A DNA stretch of 64,000 nucleotides from Pseudomonas aestuarii (GCF_027988105.1 NZ_JAQJZJ010000003.1:372001-436000); one strand, 5' to 3'; positions 27,661-39,090 are shown, numbered from the stretch's first letter. Notes: generated by a model from the letters alone, not told the origin. Made by a program: numbers and translations.

Positions 27661-29217
27661 ATGCCTTTATTATCGCGTAACACATTGAATATAAAGGCAT
27701 TTACACAAGGCGCGAAGACGCTGGTGGTGGTGTTTTGTGCAATAGTGGCCGGCTGTCAGACCACCGGCAAAAAACCCGAGAATAGCGGTAACAACACCGC
27801 GCTGACGGTGGAGCTTGAGCGCGAGCCCGTGTGGCTGACCGATAGCATCGTCCCCGCTGAGCCCACAGATATTTGGCAACGTGTCCGTGACGGTTATCAA
27901 ATGCAGGATGACATTGGTGTCAATCCTCGCATCGAACAGCAGCGCCTATGGTTCGTCAGCAACCCCTCCTATATCGAGAAGTCCGGCGAGCGCAGCAGCC
28001 CCTACATCCATTACATCGTCGAACGTCTGGCCGAACGCAATATGCCAATGGAGCTGGCATTGCTGCCGATGATCGAAAGCTCCTACAACCCCTTGGCCTA
28101 CTCCAGCGCCAATGCCGTCGGTTTATGGCAATTCATCCCCTCCACCGGCCGTCATTTCAATCTGCGCCAGACCAGTTGGTACGACGGTCGCCGCGATGTC
28201 ATGGCCTCGACCACTGCCGCGATGAACTACCTGTCGCGCCTGCATGAAATGTTCAATGGCGACTGGCTGCTGGCCCTGGCTGCCTACAATGCCGGCGAAG
28301 GCCGCGTCAGCCGGGCCATCGAGCGCAACCAGAAACTCGGCCTGCCGACCGACTACTGGAATCTGCCACTGCCCAAAGAGACGCAGAATTACGTGCCCAA
28401 GTTACTGGCGCTGTCACAGGTGGTGATGTCCCCCCAAGCGTACGGTGTAGACCTTGAGCCCATAGCCAACGAGCCGTATTTCGAGCAGGTCCCACTCAAG
28501 CAGCACATGAACCTGTCCAGGATTGCGGCCATGGCTGACCTGGATGAAGACGAGCTGTATCAGCTCAATCCCGCTTTTAAAAAGCGCATCACCCTGGACG
28601 GTCCGCAGCAGCTGCTGGTGCCGACCGCCAATGCGGAATTACTGGCCGCCAACCTGCTGCTAATGAAACCACAGGACCTGCTCGACTGGCAGCAGTACCG
28701 GGTGCGCTCGGGCGACAGCCTCAGCGGGATTGCCAACCGCCACCATCTGACGGTCGCTAATCTTAAAGATATCAACAAGCTTTCCAGCAACCGCTTACGC
28801 ATTGGCCAGGTGCTGAGCATACCCGGGCAACCCGGTGTCACGCCGAAAGAGCCGCTGCTTCAGGCCGCCGCCGGACGCTTAGCGAAGCCTCGCACTTACC
28901 GGGTCAAGAGTGGGGACAACCTCTGGCAAATCGCCAAGACTCATCGGATTTCGGTCAAAGATGTAAAACGCTGGAACAACATCACTGGCAACTCCCTGCG
29001 TGCCGGCCAGGCTCTGGCCTTATACGACGCTCAGGCAACAACGAAGTCCAGCAGCGGCCCGCGCGGCAACGTGACCTATTACAAGGTGCGCAAAGGCGAT
29101 TCGTTATATGTGATTGCCAAACGCTTCAAGGTCGAGATGCAGCATCTGCAAAGCTGGAACCCGCGTACGGGCAGCGCCATCAAGCCGGGGCAGACCCTGA
29201 CCCTGCGTCTGCCCTGA
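27661..29217 (+). CDS. mltD: Membrane-bound lytic murein transglycosylase D
   Basis: This peptidoglycan-cleaving lipoprotein of 518 residues has a signal segment with an Ala-Gly-Cys lipobox (IVAGCQTT, Cys near residue 31). The SLT domain follows, with the catalytic Glu in LPMIESSYNPLAYSSANAVG and the FIPSTGRHFNL and AYNAGEGRV motifs. Three LysM repeats close it, beginning YRVRSGDSLSGIA, YRVKSGDNLWQIA and YKVRKGDSLYVIA at about residues 346, 415 and 478. The gene is monocistronic and has its own promoter. Confidence 0.95.
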   Translation: MPLLSRNTLNIKAFTQGAKTLVVVFCAIVAGCQTTGKKPENSGNNTALTVELEREPVWLTDSIVPAEPTDIWQRVRDGYQMQDDIGVNPRIEQQRLWFVSNPSYIEKSGERSSPYIHYIVERLAERNMPMELALLPMIESSYNPLAYSSANAVGLWQFIPSTGRHFNLRQTSWYDGRRDVMASTTAAMNYLSRLHEMFNGDWLLALAAYNAGEGRVSRAIERNQKLGLPTDYWNLPLPKETQNYVPKLLALSQVVMSPQAYGVDLEPIANEPYFEQVPLKQHMNLSRIAAMADLDEDELYQLNPAFKKRITLDGPQQLLVPTANAELLAANLLLMKPQDLLDWQQYRVRSGDSLSGIANRHHLTVANLKDINKLSSNRLRIGQVLSIPGQPGVTPKEPLLQAAAGRLAKPRTYRVKSGDNLWQIAKTHRISVKDVKRWNNITGNSLRAGQALALYDAQATTKSSSGPRGNVTYYKVRKGDSLYVIAKRFKVEMQHLQSWNPRTGSAIKPGQTLTLRLP

Positions 29218-29228
29218 CCAGGCAGAGT

Positions 29229-30680
29229 TCAATCGCGCTTGATCAGCGCCTCCAGGCAACGCCGGGCCAGCTGAGTGAAGCGCTGAAATGCAACAAACTG
29301 CTCATGCTTCAGGGCGCGTCCGGAAACCCGACTGTCCGCATAGATCACCCCAATCTCGCGATTGCCGGCCAATAATGGGGCGATAAAGAACATGCCCTGA
29401 CCCAGGCGCTGACGAAGCGGCTGGGTCACCAGTTCGTTGAGGCTGTGGGTGGCCGGTACGCCCATCCACAAGGCTTCCTTATTGCGCAGTACGTAGCTGA
29501 AGATGTGTGGCTGCTCGCGCTCTTCGACCGGCAGGAAGAAATCGCTCATCCAGCTCTCGGTACCCTCGCCAACCACCCGCTTGGCCCGAAAGCAACTCTG
29601 CCCATCGGCCAGCACTACCAGCATCACTCGCTCCAGCCCCGCCCCCTGATGCAGGCCCTTGAGTAAGGTATCGAGGATCAAGCCCAGATCGCCCCGGCGA
29701 GACGCCAGCAAGCCCAGATCCTGCAGGGCTTGTTGCAGCAGCTGCAGATTGGGTTGCAGCAGGCGCGCCTTGCGCTGCTCCTGCTGCAGACGAATTTGCT
29801 CGGGATCGGTATTGGGGATCAGACGGCAGAGCTGGCTGGCACCAAAGGTCGCTGCCACCTTGACCGCCTCGTCGGCACTGGCCAGTACCTGCTGCATCGC
29901 ATCTTCGGGGCTGACCCCAATGAATATCGCCATCTCAGCGACCAGGGCCTCCATCGTTGGCGAGTCCCAACCTTCGAGCGCCGCCTCACTGATGCGTGCG
30001 CCAAGATTGACCGCGCGTACCGCCGGGTCGTTATGGTTGACGCTGTTATGCGCCAAGCTGGCGATCTCGCCGAGATTCCAACCTTTCACCAGGCCCTGGG
30101 TAAGCTGGCGGAAGCTGGTGCCAAGCACCGCACGCACCGCATCTTCGACAACGACGCCCGGCTGGGCCAAGGCACTGGCCAGTTCATCCGCCTGTTCACC
30201 GCCACAGCCCCAGAAGGCCAGTTCGCCCAAGTGATAGAGCAAGGCCGCGATGAAAACCTCCTCCTCATGCCTCGACAGCACGTAACCGGCAATATTGCGT
30301 GCCTGTACGGCTGCGTGAAACGACCGCGCGAGCAACTCCTGCAACTGCTCGCGCGGAGCGCGGGTGAGCAATCCATCGATCAGGCTCACGGAGAGACTGA
30401 TCAGGCGCACATTGTCGAAGCCGATCAGCACGATGGCGCGCGAGATGGTCTTGATGGTTTCTTGCGACGGGTTGTAATACGCACTATTACCGACACGCAG
30501 CACCTTGGACGTCAGCGAAGCATCGCGAAGCAGGACGTCCGCCAGTTGCTGGACAGACGAGTCTTCTTGTTGCGCCAAGCGCTGCAGATCCTGCACCACA
30601 GTCGCCAGGGCCGGCAATTCGGCCTCGTTCAGACGATCAATCCATGACTGCAGACCATGGCTACGTGTATCCAAGTTCAA
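29229..30680 (-). CDS. HDOD-domain signalling protein with C-terminal GAF-like domain
   Basis: This 483-residue protein has an HDOD domain at about residues 20-215 (LADVLLRDASLTSKVLRVGNS and a SRAIVLIGFDNVRLI segment). Its C-terminal part (about 315-480) resembles a GAF sensor (GLERVMLVVLADGQSCF, then FIAPLLAGNREIGVIYAD). HDOD proteins usually act in nucleotide or stress signalling and lack the HD metal site. The start is a TTG at 30680, with GAGG upstream at short spacing. A second TTG two codons later is possible. It is convergent with mltD and divergent from nppA1. No HDOD gene occurs here in the P. aeruginosa order I recall. Confidence 0.8.
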   Translation of the reverse strand: MNLDTRSHGLQSWIDRLNEAELPALATVVQDLQRLAQQEDSSVQQLADVLLRDASLTSKVLRVGNSAYYNPSQETIKTISRAIVLIGFDNVRLISLSVSLIDGLLTRAPREQLQELLARSFHAAVQARNIAGYVLSRHEEEVFIAALLYHLGELAFWGCGGEQADELASALAQPGVVVEDAVRAVLGTSFRQLTQGLVKGWNLGEIASLAHNSVNHNDPAVRAVNLGARISEAALEGWDSPTMEALVAEMAIFIGVSPEDAMQQVLASADEAVKVAATFGASQLCRLIPNTDPEQIRLQQEQRKARLLQPNLQLLQQALQDLGLLASRRGDLGLILDTLLKGLHQGAGLERVMLVVLADGQSCFRAKRVVGEGTESWMSDFFLPVEEREQPHIFSYVLRNKEALWMGVPATHSLNELVTQPLRQRLGQGMFFIAPLLAGNREIGVIYADSRVSGRALKHEQFVAFQRFTQLARRCLEALIKRD

Positions 30681-30817
30681 GGCCTCGTTGTGAGTAAGCC
30701 AAAGATAGTAATAATGCCAGCATGCCTAGCCAATAGGCCCGGCCTTTTTCCTGCGGATACAAGCTGTTACTGTACCGGACTAGAAGCCCCAAAGCCGCTC
30801 CGGATCGGATCTTTCAC

Positions 30818-32650
30818 TTGATACGTCCCCTCCTCTTACTAATCATCAGTTTGGCCATCGGCTTTCCCGCGTGGGCGACCGTCAGCGAAAGCCATGGCTA
30901 TGCACAATTCGGTGCGCTCAAGTATCCCGCCAGCTTTACCCATTTCGACTGGGTCAATCCCGATGCGCCAAAAGGCGGAACGGTACGATTCATGGGGGCT
31001 GGCACCTTCGACACCCTCAATGCCTACACCTTCAAGGGCACCAGCCCGATTTCCACCGCCAATTTCCTGCAGTACGGTGTCACCGGGCTGAACGAAACGC
31101 TGATGGCGGGCACCGGTCATTACGACCCGTCCGGCGATGAACCGACCTCCAGTTACGGCCTTATCGCCAAGTCGGTCGAGTACAGCGAAGATCGCAGCTG
31201 GGTGGTGTTCAACCTGCGCCCAGAGGCGCACTTTCATGACGGCAAGCCGATCACCGCCTATGACGTGGCCTTTTCCTATCGCCTGCTGCTCAAGGAAGGG
31301 CACCCGCAGTACCGAACCAGCCTGCAGGAAGTGAAGCGAGTCGATATCCTCAATCGCCACCGCATCCGCTTTGTGTTCAAGCGCTCGGGCAACCCTCTGC
31401 TGATTCTGCGCCTGGGCGAATTACCGGTACTGCCCCAGCATTACTGGAAAGACCGCGATTTCAAGGCCACCACGTTCGAACCGCCGCTGGGCAGCGGCCC
31501 CTACCGCATTACCCAGGTCAACCCGGGGCGCAGCCTGACCTTCGAGCGGGTGAAGGATTGGTGGGGGGAGAAATTGCCGGTCAATCGCGGCAAATACAAC
31601 TTCGATCGGGTCGAGGTCGAGTTCTATCGCGACAGCCATGTTGCCTTCGAAGCCTTCAAGGCGGGTGAGTTCGACTTCTATATCGAGCAACAAGCGAAGA
31701 ACTGGGCCAACGGCTACCTTTTTCCGGCGGTGGCCAGTGGCGAGGTGATTCGCGCCGAGATCCCGCACCAGATTCCCACGCAAACCCAGGCCTTGTTCAT
31801 CAACAGCAGGCGCACAGCATTCGCCGAACGCAAGGTACGTGAAGCCCTGGGACTGATGTTCGATTTCGAGTGGACCAACCGCGCGCTGTTCAATGGCTCC
31901 TATGTACGCGCCAAGAGCTATTACCCAAACAGCGAGTTCTCCGCCACCGGCACGCCCCAAGGTGCCGAATGGCTGCTGCTGTCGCCTTACCGCAAACAAC
32001 TGCCGAAACGCCTGTTCAGCGAACCCTTTAGCATGCCGCAAACCGATGGTCGCGGTATCCCCCGGGAAACCTTGCGCCGCGCCCTCGGTCTACTGGCCGA
32101 GGCTGGCTGGAAACCCTCCGGCCAGCATATGCTGAATGCCGAGGGCGAGCCGCTGCGGTTCGAGATTTTGCTGGTCAACCCAAATCTCGAGCGCATCCTC
32201 CAGCCGTTCACCGAGAACCTTGCCAGCATCGGCATCCAGGCCAATCTGCGCACCGTCGATCGCGCCCAGTACAAGCAACGCCTGGATCAATTCGATTTCG
32301 ACATGATCTTGCTGACCCTGCCGCAAAACCTCAGCCCGGGTCTTGAGCAATCCCTGTACTTCCACTCCAGCCAGGCAAAGGTCAAAGGCGGCAAGAACTA
32401 CGCCGGCGTAAATAATCCGGTGGTCGACGCCTTGCTCGACAAACTGTTGGCGGCGAAAACCCGCAATGAGCAGATCGCAGCCACCCGCGCACTCGACCGG
32501 GTGCTGCTGTGGCAGCACTACACCATTCCGAATTGGTACATCAACTATCACCGCCTGGCCTACCGCAACCGGTTTGCCTTCGTCACCACGCCGCCCTATA
32601 CCCTGGGCCTGCGCACCTGGTGGCTGAAACCCACGGAGAATGCCCGATGA
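30818..32650 (+). CDS. nppA1: Periplasmic peptide-binding protein NppA1 (YejA-type)
   Basis: This family-5 solute-binding protein of 610 residues has a signal peptide (about residues 1-20, ending AWA). The mature start [34 protein letters not shown] is the YejA-type N-lobe. It delivers short peptides and peptidyl-nucleoside antibiotics to the Npp/Yej ABC transporter. The start is TTG at 30818, with GGATCGGATC upstream. It overlaps nppA2 by 4 nt. The pair is a tandem duplication. The names follow P. aeruginosa NppA1A2BCD. Confidence 0.9.
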   Translation: MIRPLLLLIISLAIGFPAWATVSESHGYAQFGALKYPASFTHFDWVNPDAPKGGTVRFMGAGTFDTLNAYTFKGTSPISTANFLQYGVTGLNETLMAGTGHYDPSGDEPTSSYGLIAKSVEYSEDRSWVVFNLRPEAHFHDGKPITAYDVAFSYRLLLKEGHPQYRTSLQEVKRVDILNRHRIRFVFKRSGNPLLILRLGELPVLPQHYWKDRDFKATTFEPPLGSGPYRITQVNPGRSLTFERVKDWWGEKLPVNRGKYNFDRVEVEFYRDSHVAFEAFKAGEFDFYIEQQAKNWANGYLFPAVASGEVIRAEIPHQIPTQTQALFINSRRTAFAERKVREALGLMFDFEWTNRALFNGSYVRAKSYYPNSEFSATGTPQGAEWLLLSPYRKQLPKRLFSEPFSMPQTDGRGIPRETLRRALGLLAEAGWKPSGQHMLNAEGEPLRFEILLVNPNLERILQPFTENLASIGIQANLRTVDRAQYKQRLDQFDFDMILLTLPQNLSPGLEQSLYFHSSQAKVKGGKNYAGVNNPVVDALLDKLLAAKTRNEQIAATRALDRVLLWQHYTIPNWYINYHRLAYRNRFAFVTTPPYTLGLRTWWLKPTENAR

Positions 32651-34491
32651 CGCTGCGTCTGCGCTCATGTCTACTGCACGGCAGCGCTGTCCTGCTACTC
32701 GGTCTGGCCAGCTTGACCCAGGCCGCCGGCAAGCACGCCCTGACCCTTTATGACGAACCACCGAAATACCCGGCCAATTACCAGCATTTCGACTATGTGA
32801 ACCCTGATGCCCCAAAAGGCGGCACCTTTCGCCAGACCGGTTTTGGCGGCTTTGACAGCCTCAACCCCTTCATCAACAAGGGCGTGGCGGCCGATGATAT
32901 CGGCTTGATTTACGACACCCTGACCCGCCACAGCCTGGACGAACCCTTCAGCGAGTACGGCCTGCTTGCCGAAAAAATCGAGAAAGCCCCAGACAACACC
33001 TGGGTACGCTTCTACCTGCGCCCCGAGGCCCGCTTCAATGATGGTCAGGCGGTGACCGCCGAGGACGTCAAGTTCACCTTCGAAACCCTGATGACCCATG
33101 GCGCACCCACGTACCGCGGCTACTATGCCGATGTCGACCGGGTCGAAGTCGAAGGCCCACGCCAGGTACGCTTCATCTTCAAGCATGCCGGCAACCGCGA
33201 ACTGCCACTGATTCTCGGCCAGCTGCCGGTCCTGCCCAAGCACTGGTGGGCCGAGCGCGACTTCAGCAAAGGCAACCTGGAGATCCCACTGGGCAGCGGC
33301 CCCTACACAGTTGCCGAAGTCAAAGCCGGGCGTTCCATTCGTTATGAGCGGGTCAAGGACTGGTGGGGCAAGGATCTGCCGGTCAACCGCGGCTTCTACA
33401 ACTTCGACACCATGCGGATCGAATACTACCGCGACAACACGGTAGCCCTCGAAGCTCTGAAAGCCGGTCAATTCGACTACTGGCTGGAAACTAGCGCGAA
33501 GAACTGGGCTACCGCCTACGACACCCCTGCCGTCGCCAATGGCCAATTGATCAAGGAAGAGATCGAGAACCACAACCCCACGGGCATGCAGGGCTTCATC
33601 TTCAATATTCGCCGGCCACTGTTCCAAGACAAGCGGGTGCGCGAGGCACTGGGCCTGCTGTTCGATTTCGAATGGACCAACCGCCAGCTCTTCAATGGTG
33701 CCTACACGCGCACCCGCAGCTATTTCGACAACTCCGAACTGGCCTCCAGTGGCCTGCCGGGCCCCGACGAGTTGAAACTCCTCGAGCCGCTGCGCAGCAT
33801 GATCCCGACGCAGGTGTTCAGCGATGAATTCAGCGTTCCCGTCACCGACGGCAGCGGCATCATCCGCGAACAGCAGAGGCGCGCCTACCAACTGCTACAG
33901 GAAGCCGGCTGGCGTATCGAAGGCGACCAGATGCTCAACGCCGAAGGCGAGCCGGTCAGCTTCGAGTTCCTCCTCGCCCAGACCGAGTTCGAGCGCGTGC
34001 TGCTGCCATTCAAGCGCAACATGGCCGATCTCGGCATGGAACTGGTCATACGCCGGGTCGACGTCTCGCAATATATCAACCGCCTGCGTTCGCGGGATTT
34101 CGACCTGATCGTGGGCGGCTTCGGCCAGTCCAATTCGCCGGGTAATGAGCAGCGCGAGTACTGGCACTCCAGCAGCGCCGACAATCCTGGTAGCCGCAAC
34201 TTCATCGGCCTGAAAGATCAGGCCATCGACCAGTTAGTCGATGGCCTGATCAACGCCAACTCACGAGAGAGCCTGATCGCCCATACCCGAGCCCTTGACC
34301 GCGTGTTGTTGTGGGGCCATTACGTCATCCCAAACTGGCACATCAAGACCTGGCGCGTGGCCTACTGGAACCGCTTCGAGCACCCGAAAATCACCCCCAA
34401 ATATGACATCGGCCTGAATACCTGGTGGGCTCGCCCGCAACAGGAACCCGCCACCACGGACAACGCCGAAGCGGCAAACACGGAGCAATAA
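32647..34491 (+). CDS. nppA2: Periplasmic peptide-binding protein NppA2 (YejA-type)
   Basis: This is the second family-5 binding protein, 614 residues. Its signal peptide is [19 protein letters not shown] and the mature part starts [14 protein letters not shown]. Close similarity to NppA1 ([44 protein letters not shown]) shows duplication. Two binding proteins may widen the substrate range of one permease. The ATGA overlap with nppA1 and the one-base gap to nppB indicate one operon. Confidence 0.9.
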   Translation: MTLRLRSCLLHGSAVLLLGLASLTQAAGKHALTLYDEPPKYPANYQHFDYVNPDAPKGGTFRQTGFGGFDSLNPFINKGVAADDIGLIYDTLTRHSLDEPFSEYGLLAEKIEKAPDNTWVRFYLRPEARFNDGQAVTAEDVKFTFETLMTHGAPTYRGYYADVDRVEVEGPRQVRFIFKHAGNRELPLILGQLPVLPKHWWAERDFSKGNLEIPLGSGPYTVAEVKAGRSIRYERVKDWWGKDLPVNRGFYNFDTMRIEYYRDNTVALEALKAGQFDYWLETSAKNWATAYDTPAVANGQLIKEEIENHNPTGMQGFIFNIRRPLFQDKRVREALGLLFDFEWTNRQLFNGAYTRTRSYFDNSELASSGLPGPDELKLLEPLRSMIPTQVFSDEFSVPVTDGSGIIREQQRRAYQLLQEAGWRIEGDQMLNAEGEPVSFEFLLAQTEFERVLLPFKRNMADLGMELVIRRVDVSQYINRLRSRDFDLIVGGFGQSNSPGNEQREYWHSSSADNPGSRNFIGLKDQAIDQLVDGLINANSRESLIAHTRALDRVLLWGHYVIPNWHIKTWRVAYWNRFEHPKITPKYDIGLNTWWARPQQEPATTDNAEAANTEQ

Positions 34492-34492
34492 G

Positions 34493-35566
34493 ATGCTGGC
34501 GTATATCTTTCGTCGCCTGTTGCTGATCATTCCCACCCTGCTCGGCATCCTGCTGATCAACTTCATCATCATCCAGGCCGCCCCGGGCGGACCGGTGGAG
34601 CAGATGATCGCCAAGCTGGAGGGTTTTGAAGGCGCCACCAGCCGTATCGCTGGCGGCGGCGCCGAAGTTGCAATCGCAGGCTCCAACTACCGGGGCGCAC
34701 AGGGTCTCGACCCGGAACTGATCGCCGAGATAGAACGCCTGTACGGCTTCGACAAGCCGGCCCCCGAACGTTTCTGGATCATGCTGAAAAACTATGCCCG
34801 CTTCGACTTTGGCGAGAGTTTTTTCCGCGACGCCAAGGTGGTCGACCTGATCATCGAGAAGATGCCGGTATCGATCTCGCTGGGGCTGTGGAGCACGTTG
34901 ATCATGTACCTGGTCTCCATCCCGCTGGGCATCGCCAAAGCCACCCGCCACGGCAGCGCCTTCGACGTATGGACCAGTTCGGCGATCATCGTCGGTTATG
35001 CGATCCCGGCCTTTCTCTTCGCCATTCTGTTGATCGTGGTTTTCGCCGGCGGCAGCTACCTCAACTGGTTTCCCCTACGCGGTCTGACCTCGAACAATTT
35101 CGACGAGCTCAGCCTGGCAGGCAAGATCCTCGACTATTTCTGGCACCTGGCGCTGCCCGTGACAGCCCTGGTCATCGGTAACTTCGCGACCCTGACCCTG
35201 CTGACCAAGAACAGCTTCCTCGACGAGATCAACAAACAGTATGTGACCACCGCCAGGGCCAAGGGCCTGAGCAATAATCGCGTGCTCTATGGCCATGTGT
35301 TCCGCAATGCCATGCTGATCATCATCGCCGGCTTCCCCTCCGCCTTCATCGGCATCTTCTTTACCGGTTCCTTGTTGATCGAGGTGATTTTTTCCCTCGA
35401 CGGCCTGGGTCTGATGAGTTTTGAGGCGGCCATCAACCGCGACTACCCGGTGGTATTCGGCACCCTGTTCGTCTTCACCTTAGTGGGATTGGCCGTGAAA
35501 TTGATCGGTGATATCACCTACACCCTGGTCGATCCGCGCATCGACTTCGAAAGCCGGGAGGGCTGA
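34493..35566 (+). CDS. nppB: ABC transporter permease NppB (YejB-type)
   Basis: This inner-membrane permease of 357 residues has the DppB-type fold. The N-terminal TM is [24 protein letters not shown] in sequence order. The EAA-loop region reads [25 protein letters not shown]. The periplasmic insertion after TM1 (residues about 40-100) is usual for YejB. It pairs with NppC to form the channel. It starts one base after the nppA2 stop and is followed by nppC. Confidence 0.93.
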   Translation: MLAYIFRRLLLIIPTLLGILLINFIIIQAAPGGPVEQMIAKLEGFEGATSRIAGGGAEVAIAGSNYRGAQGLDPELIAEIERLYGFDKPAPERFWIMLKNYARFDFGESFFRDAKVVDLIIEKMPVSISLGLWSTLIMYLVSIPLGIAKATRHGSAFDVWTSSAIIVGYAIPAFLFAILLIVVFAGGSYLNWFPLRGLTSNNFDELSLAGKILDYFWHLALPVTALVIGNFATLTLLTKNSFLDEINKQYVTTARAKGLSNNRVLYGHVFRNAMLIIIAGFPSAFIGIFFTGSLLIEVIFSLDGLGLMSFEAAINRDYPVVFGTLFVFTLVGLAVKLIGDITYTLVDPRIDFESREG

Positions 35567-35567
35567 G

Positions 35568-36587
35568 ATGACGCTCTCTCCGTTAAATCAGCGACGCCTG
35601 CTACTGTTCAAGGCCCACAAGCGTGGCTGGTGGTCGTTGTGGATCTTCCTCGTGCTATTCGGCCTGAGCCTCGGCGCCGAACTGATCGCCAACGACAAAC
35701 CCCTGGTCGTGCACTACGACAACGCGTGGTATTTCCCGGTACTCAAACGCTACCCGGAAACCGTCTTTGGCGGCGAATTCCCCCTGCAGGCCAATTACAA
35801 GAGTCCCTATATCCAGGAATTGATCGGCCAGAAAGACGGCTGGATGCTCTGGCCGCCGATCCCCTTCAGTTACTCCAGCATCAATTACGACCTGCAAGTG
35901 CCGGCGCCGGGGCCGCCATCGCGCGACAACTGGCTGGGCACCGACGACCAGGGCCGCGACGTCATGGCCAGGGTGATCTACGGCTTCCGCATTTCGGTGT
36001 TGTTCGCGCTGATCCTGACCATCCTCAGCTCGATCATCGGCGTATTCGCAGGGGCCCTACAGGGCTTCTATGGCGGCTGGGTCGACCTGGTCGGGCAACG
36101 CTTCCTGGAGATCTGGTCGGGTCTTCCGGTGCTCTACCTGCTGATCATTCTCGCCAGCTTCGTGCAACCGAACTTCTGGTGGCTGCTGGGCATCATGCTG
36201 CTGTTCTCCTGGATGAGCCTGGTCGATGTGGTGCGCGCCGAATTCCTCCGTGGGCGCAATCTGGAATACGTGCGGGCTGCACGAGCCCTAGGCATGCAGA
36301 ACGGCGCCATCATGTTCAATCACATCCTGCCCAACGCCATGGTCTCGACCATGACCTTCATGCCCTTCATCCTCACCGGCGCCATTGGCACCCTGACCGC
36401 GCTGGACTTCCTTGGCTTCGGCCTGCCGCCGGGTGCGCCTTCGCTGGGCGAACTGGTCGCCCAGGGTAAATCCAACCTGCAGGCGCCCTGGCTCGGTATC
36501 AGCGCCTTTACCGTGCTGGCGCTGATGCTCAGCCTCCTGGTGTTTATCGGCGAAGCGGCACGCGATGCCTTCGATCCGAGGAAATAA
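35568..36587 (+). CDS. nppC: ABC transporter permease NppC (YejE-type)
   Basis: This second permease has 339 residues. A cytoplasmic N-terminal stretch precedes TM1 (WSLWIFLVLFGLSLGAELIA). The EAA motif is RGRNLEYVRAARALGMQNGAI and the large periplasmic loop between TM1 and TM2 matches YejE. The start at MTLSPLNQRRLL has no room for an earlier start, because the preceding gene ends at 35566. Confidence 0.93.
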   Translation: MTLSPLNQRRLLLFKAHKRGWWSLWIFLVLFGLSLGAELIANDKPLVVHYDNAWYFPVLKRYPETVFGGEFPLQANYKSPYIQELIGQKDGWMLWPPIPFSYSSINYDLQVPAPGPPSRDNWLGTDDQGRDVMARVIYGFRISVLFALILTILSSIIGVFAGALQGFYGGWVDLVGQRFLEIWSGLPVLYLLIILASFVQPNFWWLLGIMLLFSWMSLVDVVRAEFLRGRNLEYVRAARALGMQNGAIMFNHILPNAMVSTMTFMPFILTGAIGTLTALDFLGFGLPPGAPSLGELVAQGKSNLQAPWLGISAFTVLALMLSLLVFIGEAARDAFDPRK

Positions 36588-36588
36588 G

Positions 36589-38202
36589 ATGACCCGATCC
36601 GAGACCCTTATCGAAGTACGTGACCTGGCCGTCGAATTTGTCAGTGGTGAGTCGAAGCAACGCGTGATCGAGGGCGTCAGCTTCGATATTCACCGCGGCG
36701 AGACCCTGGCCCTGGTCGGTGAAAGCGGCTCAGGAAAATCGGTTACCGCCCACTCGATCCTGCGCCTGCTGCCCTACCCCCTGGCTCGGCATCCCAGCGG
36801 CACTATTCACTATGCCGGGCATGACCTGCTCAAACTGAACGAGAACAAACTGCGCAACATCCGCGGCAACCGCATTGCCATGGTGTTTCAGGAACCCATG
36901 ACATCGCTGAACCCGCTGCATTGCATCGAAAAGCAGATCAATGAAGTACTGGCCCTGCACAAGGGCCTGACCGGCAAGGCGGCCACCGCGCGCACCTTGG
37001 AACTGCTCGGACTGGTCGGCATCCCGGAACCGCACAAACGCCTCAAAGCCTACCCCCATGAACTCTCCGGCGGCCAACGGCAACGGGTGATGATCGCCAT
37101 GGCCCTGGCCAACGAGCCGGAACTGCTCATCGCCGACGAACCGACCACTGCACTGGATGTCACCGTGCAGCTGAAGATCCTCGAACTGCTCAAGGATCTG
37201 CAGGCACGCCTGGGCATGGCGCTGCTGCTGATCAGTCACGACCTCAATCTGGTTCGACGAATTGCCCATCGTGTATGTGTCATGCAGCAGGGAAAGATCG
37301 TCGAACAAGCGTCGTGTGAGCAACTGTTCCATGCACCGCAGCATCCCTATACCAAGGAACTGCTAGGTGCCGAGCCAAGCGGCGAACCGGTGGCCAACCC
37401 TGCCGGTGTGCCACTGCTGGAAGTCGATGATCTGCGCGTCTGGTTCCCAATCAAGAAAGGACTGCTGCGCCGTACGGTCGATTATGTAAAAGCGGTGGAT
37501 GGCATCAATTTCAGTCTGCCCCAGGGTCAAACCCTGGGCATCGTAGGCGAAAGCGGTTCCGGTAAATCCACCTTGGGCCTGGCAATCCTGCGGCTGATTG
37601 GCAGTCAGGGCGCCATTCGCTTTCAGGGCCAGACATTGAATGGATTGACGCAACCCCAGGTTCGTCCGCTGCGCCGACAGATGCAGGTGGTGTTCCAGGA
37701 TCCGTTCGGCAGCTTGAGCCCGCGGATGACGGTGGGCATGATTGTCGGCGAGGGCCTGCGCATTCATCAGATGGGCACGGCGGCGGAACAGGAACAGGCG
37801 ATCATCGACGCACTTTTGGAGGTAGACCTGGATCCGGATACTCGGCACCGCTACCCCCATGAGTTTTCCGGCGGGCAACGGCAGCGGATTGCCATAGCCC
37901 GCGCACTGGTGCTGAAACCGGCGCTGATACTGTTGGACGAGCCGACGTCGGCACTCGACCGTACGGTTCAGCGTCAAGTAGTGGAGTTGCTGCGATCATT
38001 GCAGGCCAAGTACAACCTGACTTACCTGTTTATCAGCCACGACTTGGCGGTAGTTCGCGCGATCAGCCACCACCTGATCGTGGTCAAGGAGGGGCAAGCG
38101 GTCGAACAAGGCCCGGCGGCGGCGATTTTTGCCGCGCCACAGCATATTTATACCCAGCAGTTACTGGAAGCGGCTTTATTGGCTCCAGGCGCTGCTGACT
38201 AA
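36589..38202 (+). CDS. nppD: ABC transporter ATPase NppD (YejF-type, two nucleotide-binding domains)
   Basis: This 537-residue protein carries two ABC ATPase halves. Walker A appears twice as GESGSGKS (about residues 44 and 321). The signature [18 protein letters not shown] appears twice, and the Walker B regions are [12 protein letters not shown] and [12 protein letters not shown]. It powers NppB-NppC uptake of peptides and nucleoside antibiotics. It ends 31 nt before fabI. The five npp genes are packed with overlaps or 1-nt gaps. Confidence 0.93.
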   Translation: MTRSETLIEVRDLAVEFVSGESKQRVIEGVSFDIHRGETLALVGESGSGKSVTAHSILRLLPYPLARHPSGTIHYAGHDLLKLNENKLRNIRGNRIAMVFQEPMTSLNPLHCIEKQINEVLALHKGLTGKAATARTLELLGLVGIPEPHKRLKAYPHELSGGQRQRVMIAMALANEPELLIADEPTTALDVTVQLKILELLKDLQARLGMALLLISHDLNLVRRIAHRVCVMQQGKIVEQASCEQLFHAPQHPYTKELLGAEPSGEPVANPAGVPLLEVDDLRVWFPIKKGLLRRTVDYVKAVDGINFSLPQGQTLGIVGESGSGKSTLGLAILRLIGSQGAIRFQGQTLNGLTQPQVRPLRRQMQVVFQDPFGSLSPRMTVGMIVGEGLRIHQMGTAAEQEQAIIDALLEVDLDPDTRHRYPHEFSGGQRQRIAIARALVLKPALILLDEPTSALDRTVQRQVVELLRSLQAKYNLTYLFISHDLAVVRAISHHLIVVKEGQAVEQGPAAAIFAAPQHIYTQQLLEAALLAPGAAD

Positions 38203-38233
38203 ATCCTTAAAAGCAGGAAGAGGAAGAGCACAC

Positions 38234-39028
38234 ATGGGTTTTCTAAGCGGTAAGCGCGTACTGATCGTTGGCGTTGCCAGCAAATTGTCCATTGCCTCGG
38301 GCATTGCCGCGGCCATGCACCGTGAGGGCGCCGAACTGGCCTTCACTTATCAGAATGAGAAACTCAAAGGGCGCGTCGAAGAGTTTGCCGCTGGCTGGGG
38401 TTCCGGTCCCGAGCTGTGCTTCCCCTGCGACGTAGCCAGCGATGAAGAGATCGCTAGCGCATTTGAAGCCCTGAGCAAGCAATGGGATGGCCTGGATTGC
38501 ATCGTCCACTCGGTTGGCTTTGCGCCCGGCGACCAACTCAATGGCGACTTTACCGACGTCACTACTCGTGAAGGTTTCCGGATCGCCCACGACATCAGCG
38601 CCTATAGCTTCGTCGCCCTGGCCAAGGCCGGCCGCGAAATGATGAAAGGCCGCAACGGCAGCCTGCTGACCCTCTCCTACCTTGGTGCAGAACGCACCAT
38701 GCCCAATTACAACGTCATGGGTATGGCCAAGGCCAGCCTGGAAGCCGGCGTCCGCTACCTGGCCGGCAGCCTCGGCCCTGAAGGCACTCGGGTCAACGCA
38801 ATCTCTGCCGGCCCGATTCGCACCCTCGCCGCCTCGGGGATCAAGAGCTTCCGCAAAATGCTTGCCGCCAACGAGAAGCAGACACCCCTGCGCCGCAATG
38901 TGACCATTGATGAAGTTGGCAACGCCGGCGCCTTCCTCTGCTCCGATCTGGCATCGGGTGTCAGTGGCGAAATCATGTACGTCGATGGCGGCTTCAACAC
39001 CACGGCAATGGGTGCAATGGAAGATTGA
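38234..39028 (+). CDS. fabI: Enoyl-[acyl-carrier-protein] reductase FabI
   Basis: This NADH-dependent reductase of 264 residues completes each elongation cycle of fatty acid synthesis and is the triclosan target. It has the atypical SDR motif [14 protein letters not shown], the Tyr-x6-Lys pair in [15 protein letters not shown], and the family loop [24 protein letters not shown] (in order). The ATG has GGAAGAG about 6 nt upstream. The gene is 31 nt downstream of nppD, so it may be read through from the npp operon. Confidence 0.97.
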   Translation: MGFLSGKRVLIVGVASKLSIASGIAAAMHREGAELAFTYQNEKLKGRVEEFAAGWGSGPELCFPCDVASDEEIASAFEALSKQWDGLDCIVHSVGFAPGDQLNGDFTDVTTREGFRIAHDISAYSFVALAKAGREMMKGRNGSLLTLSYLGAERTMPNYNVMGMAKASLEAGVRYLAGSLGPEGTRVNAISAGPIRTLAASGIKSFRKMLAANEKQTPLRRNVTIDEVGNAGAFLCSDLASGVSGEIMYVDGGFNTTAMGAMED

Positions 39029-39047
39029 TTTCCGCGCCATGAATAAT

Positions 39048-39076
39048 AAAAAAGGCCGCTTATAGCGGCCTTTTTT
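39048..39076. terminator. Bidirectional terminator between fabI and ppiD
   Basis: AAAAAAGGCCGC and GCGGCCTTTTTT flank the 5-nt loop TTATA. The stem has a run of A on one side and T on the other, so it can stop both convergent genes. Confidence 0.92.
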
Positions 39077-39090
39077 ATACACAGCAGATA

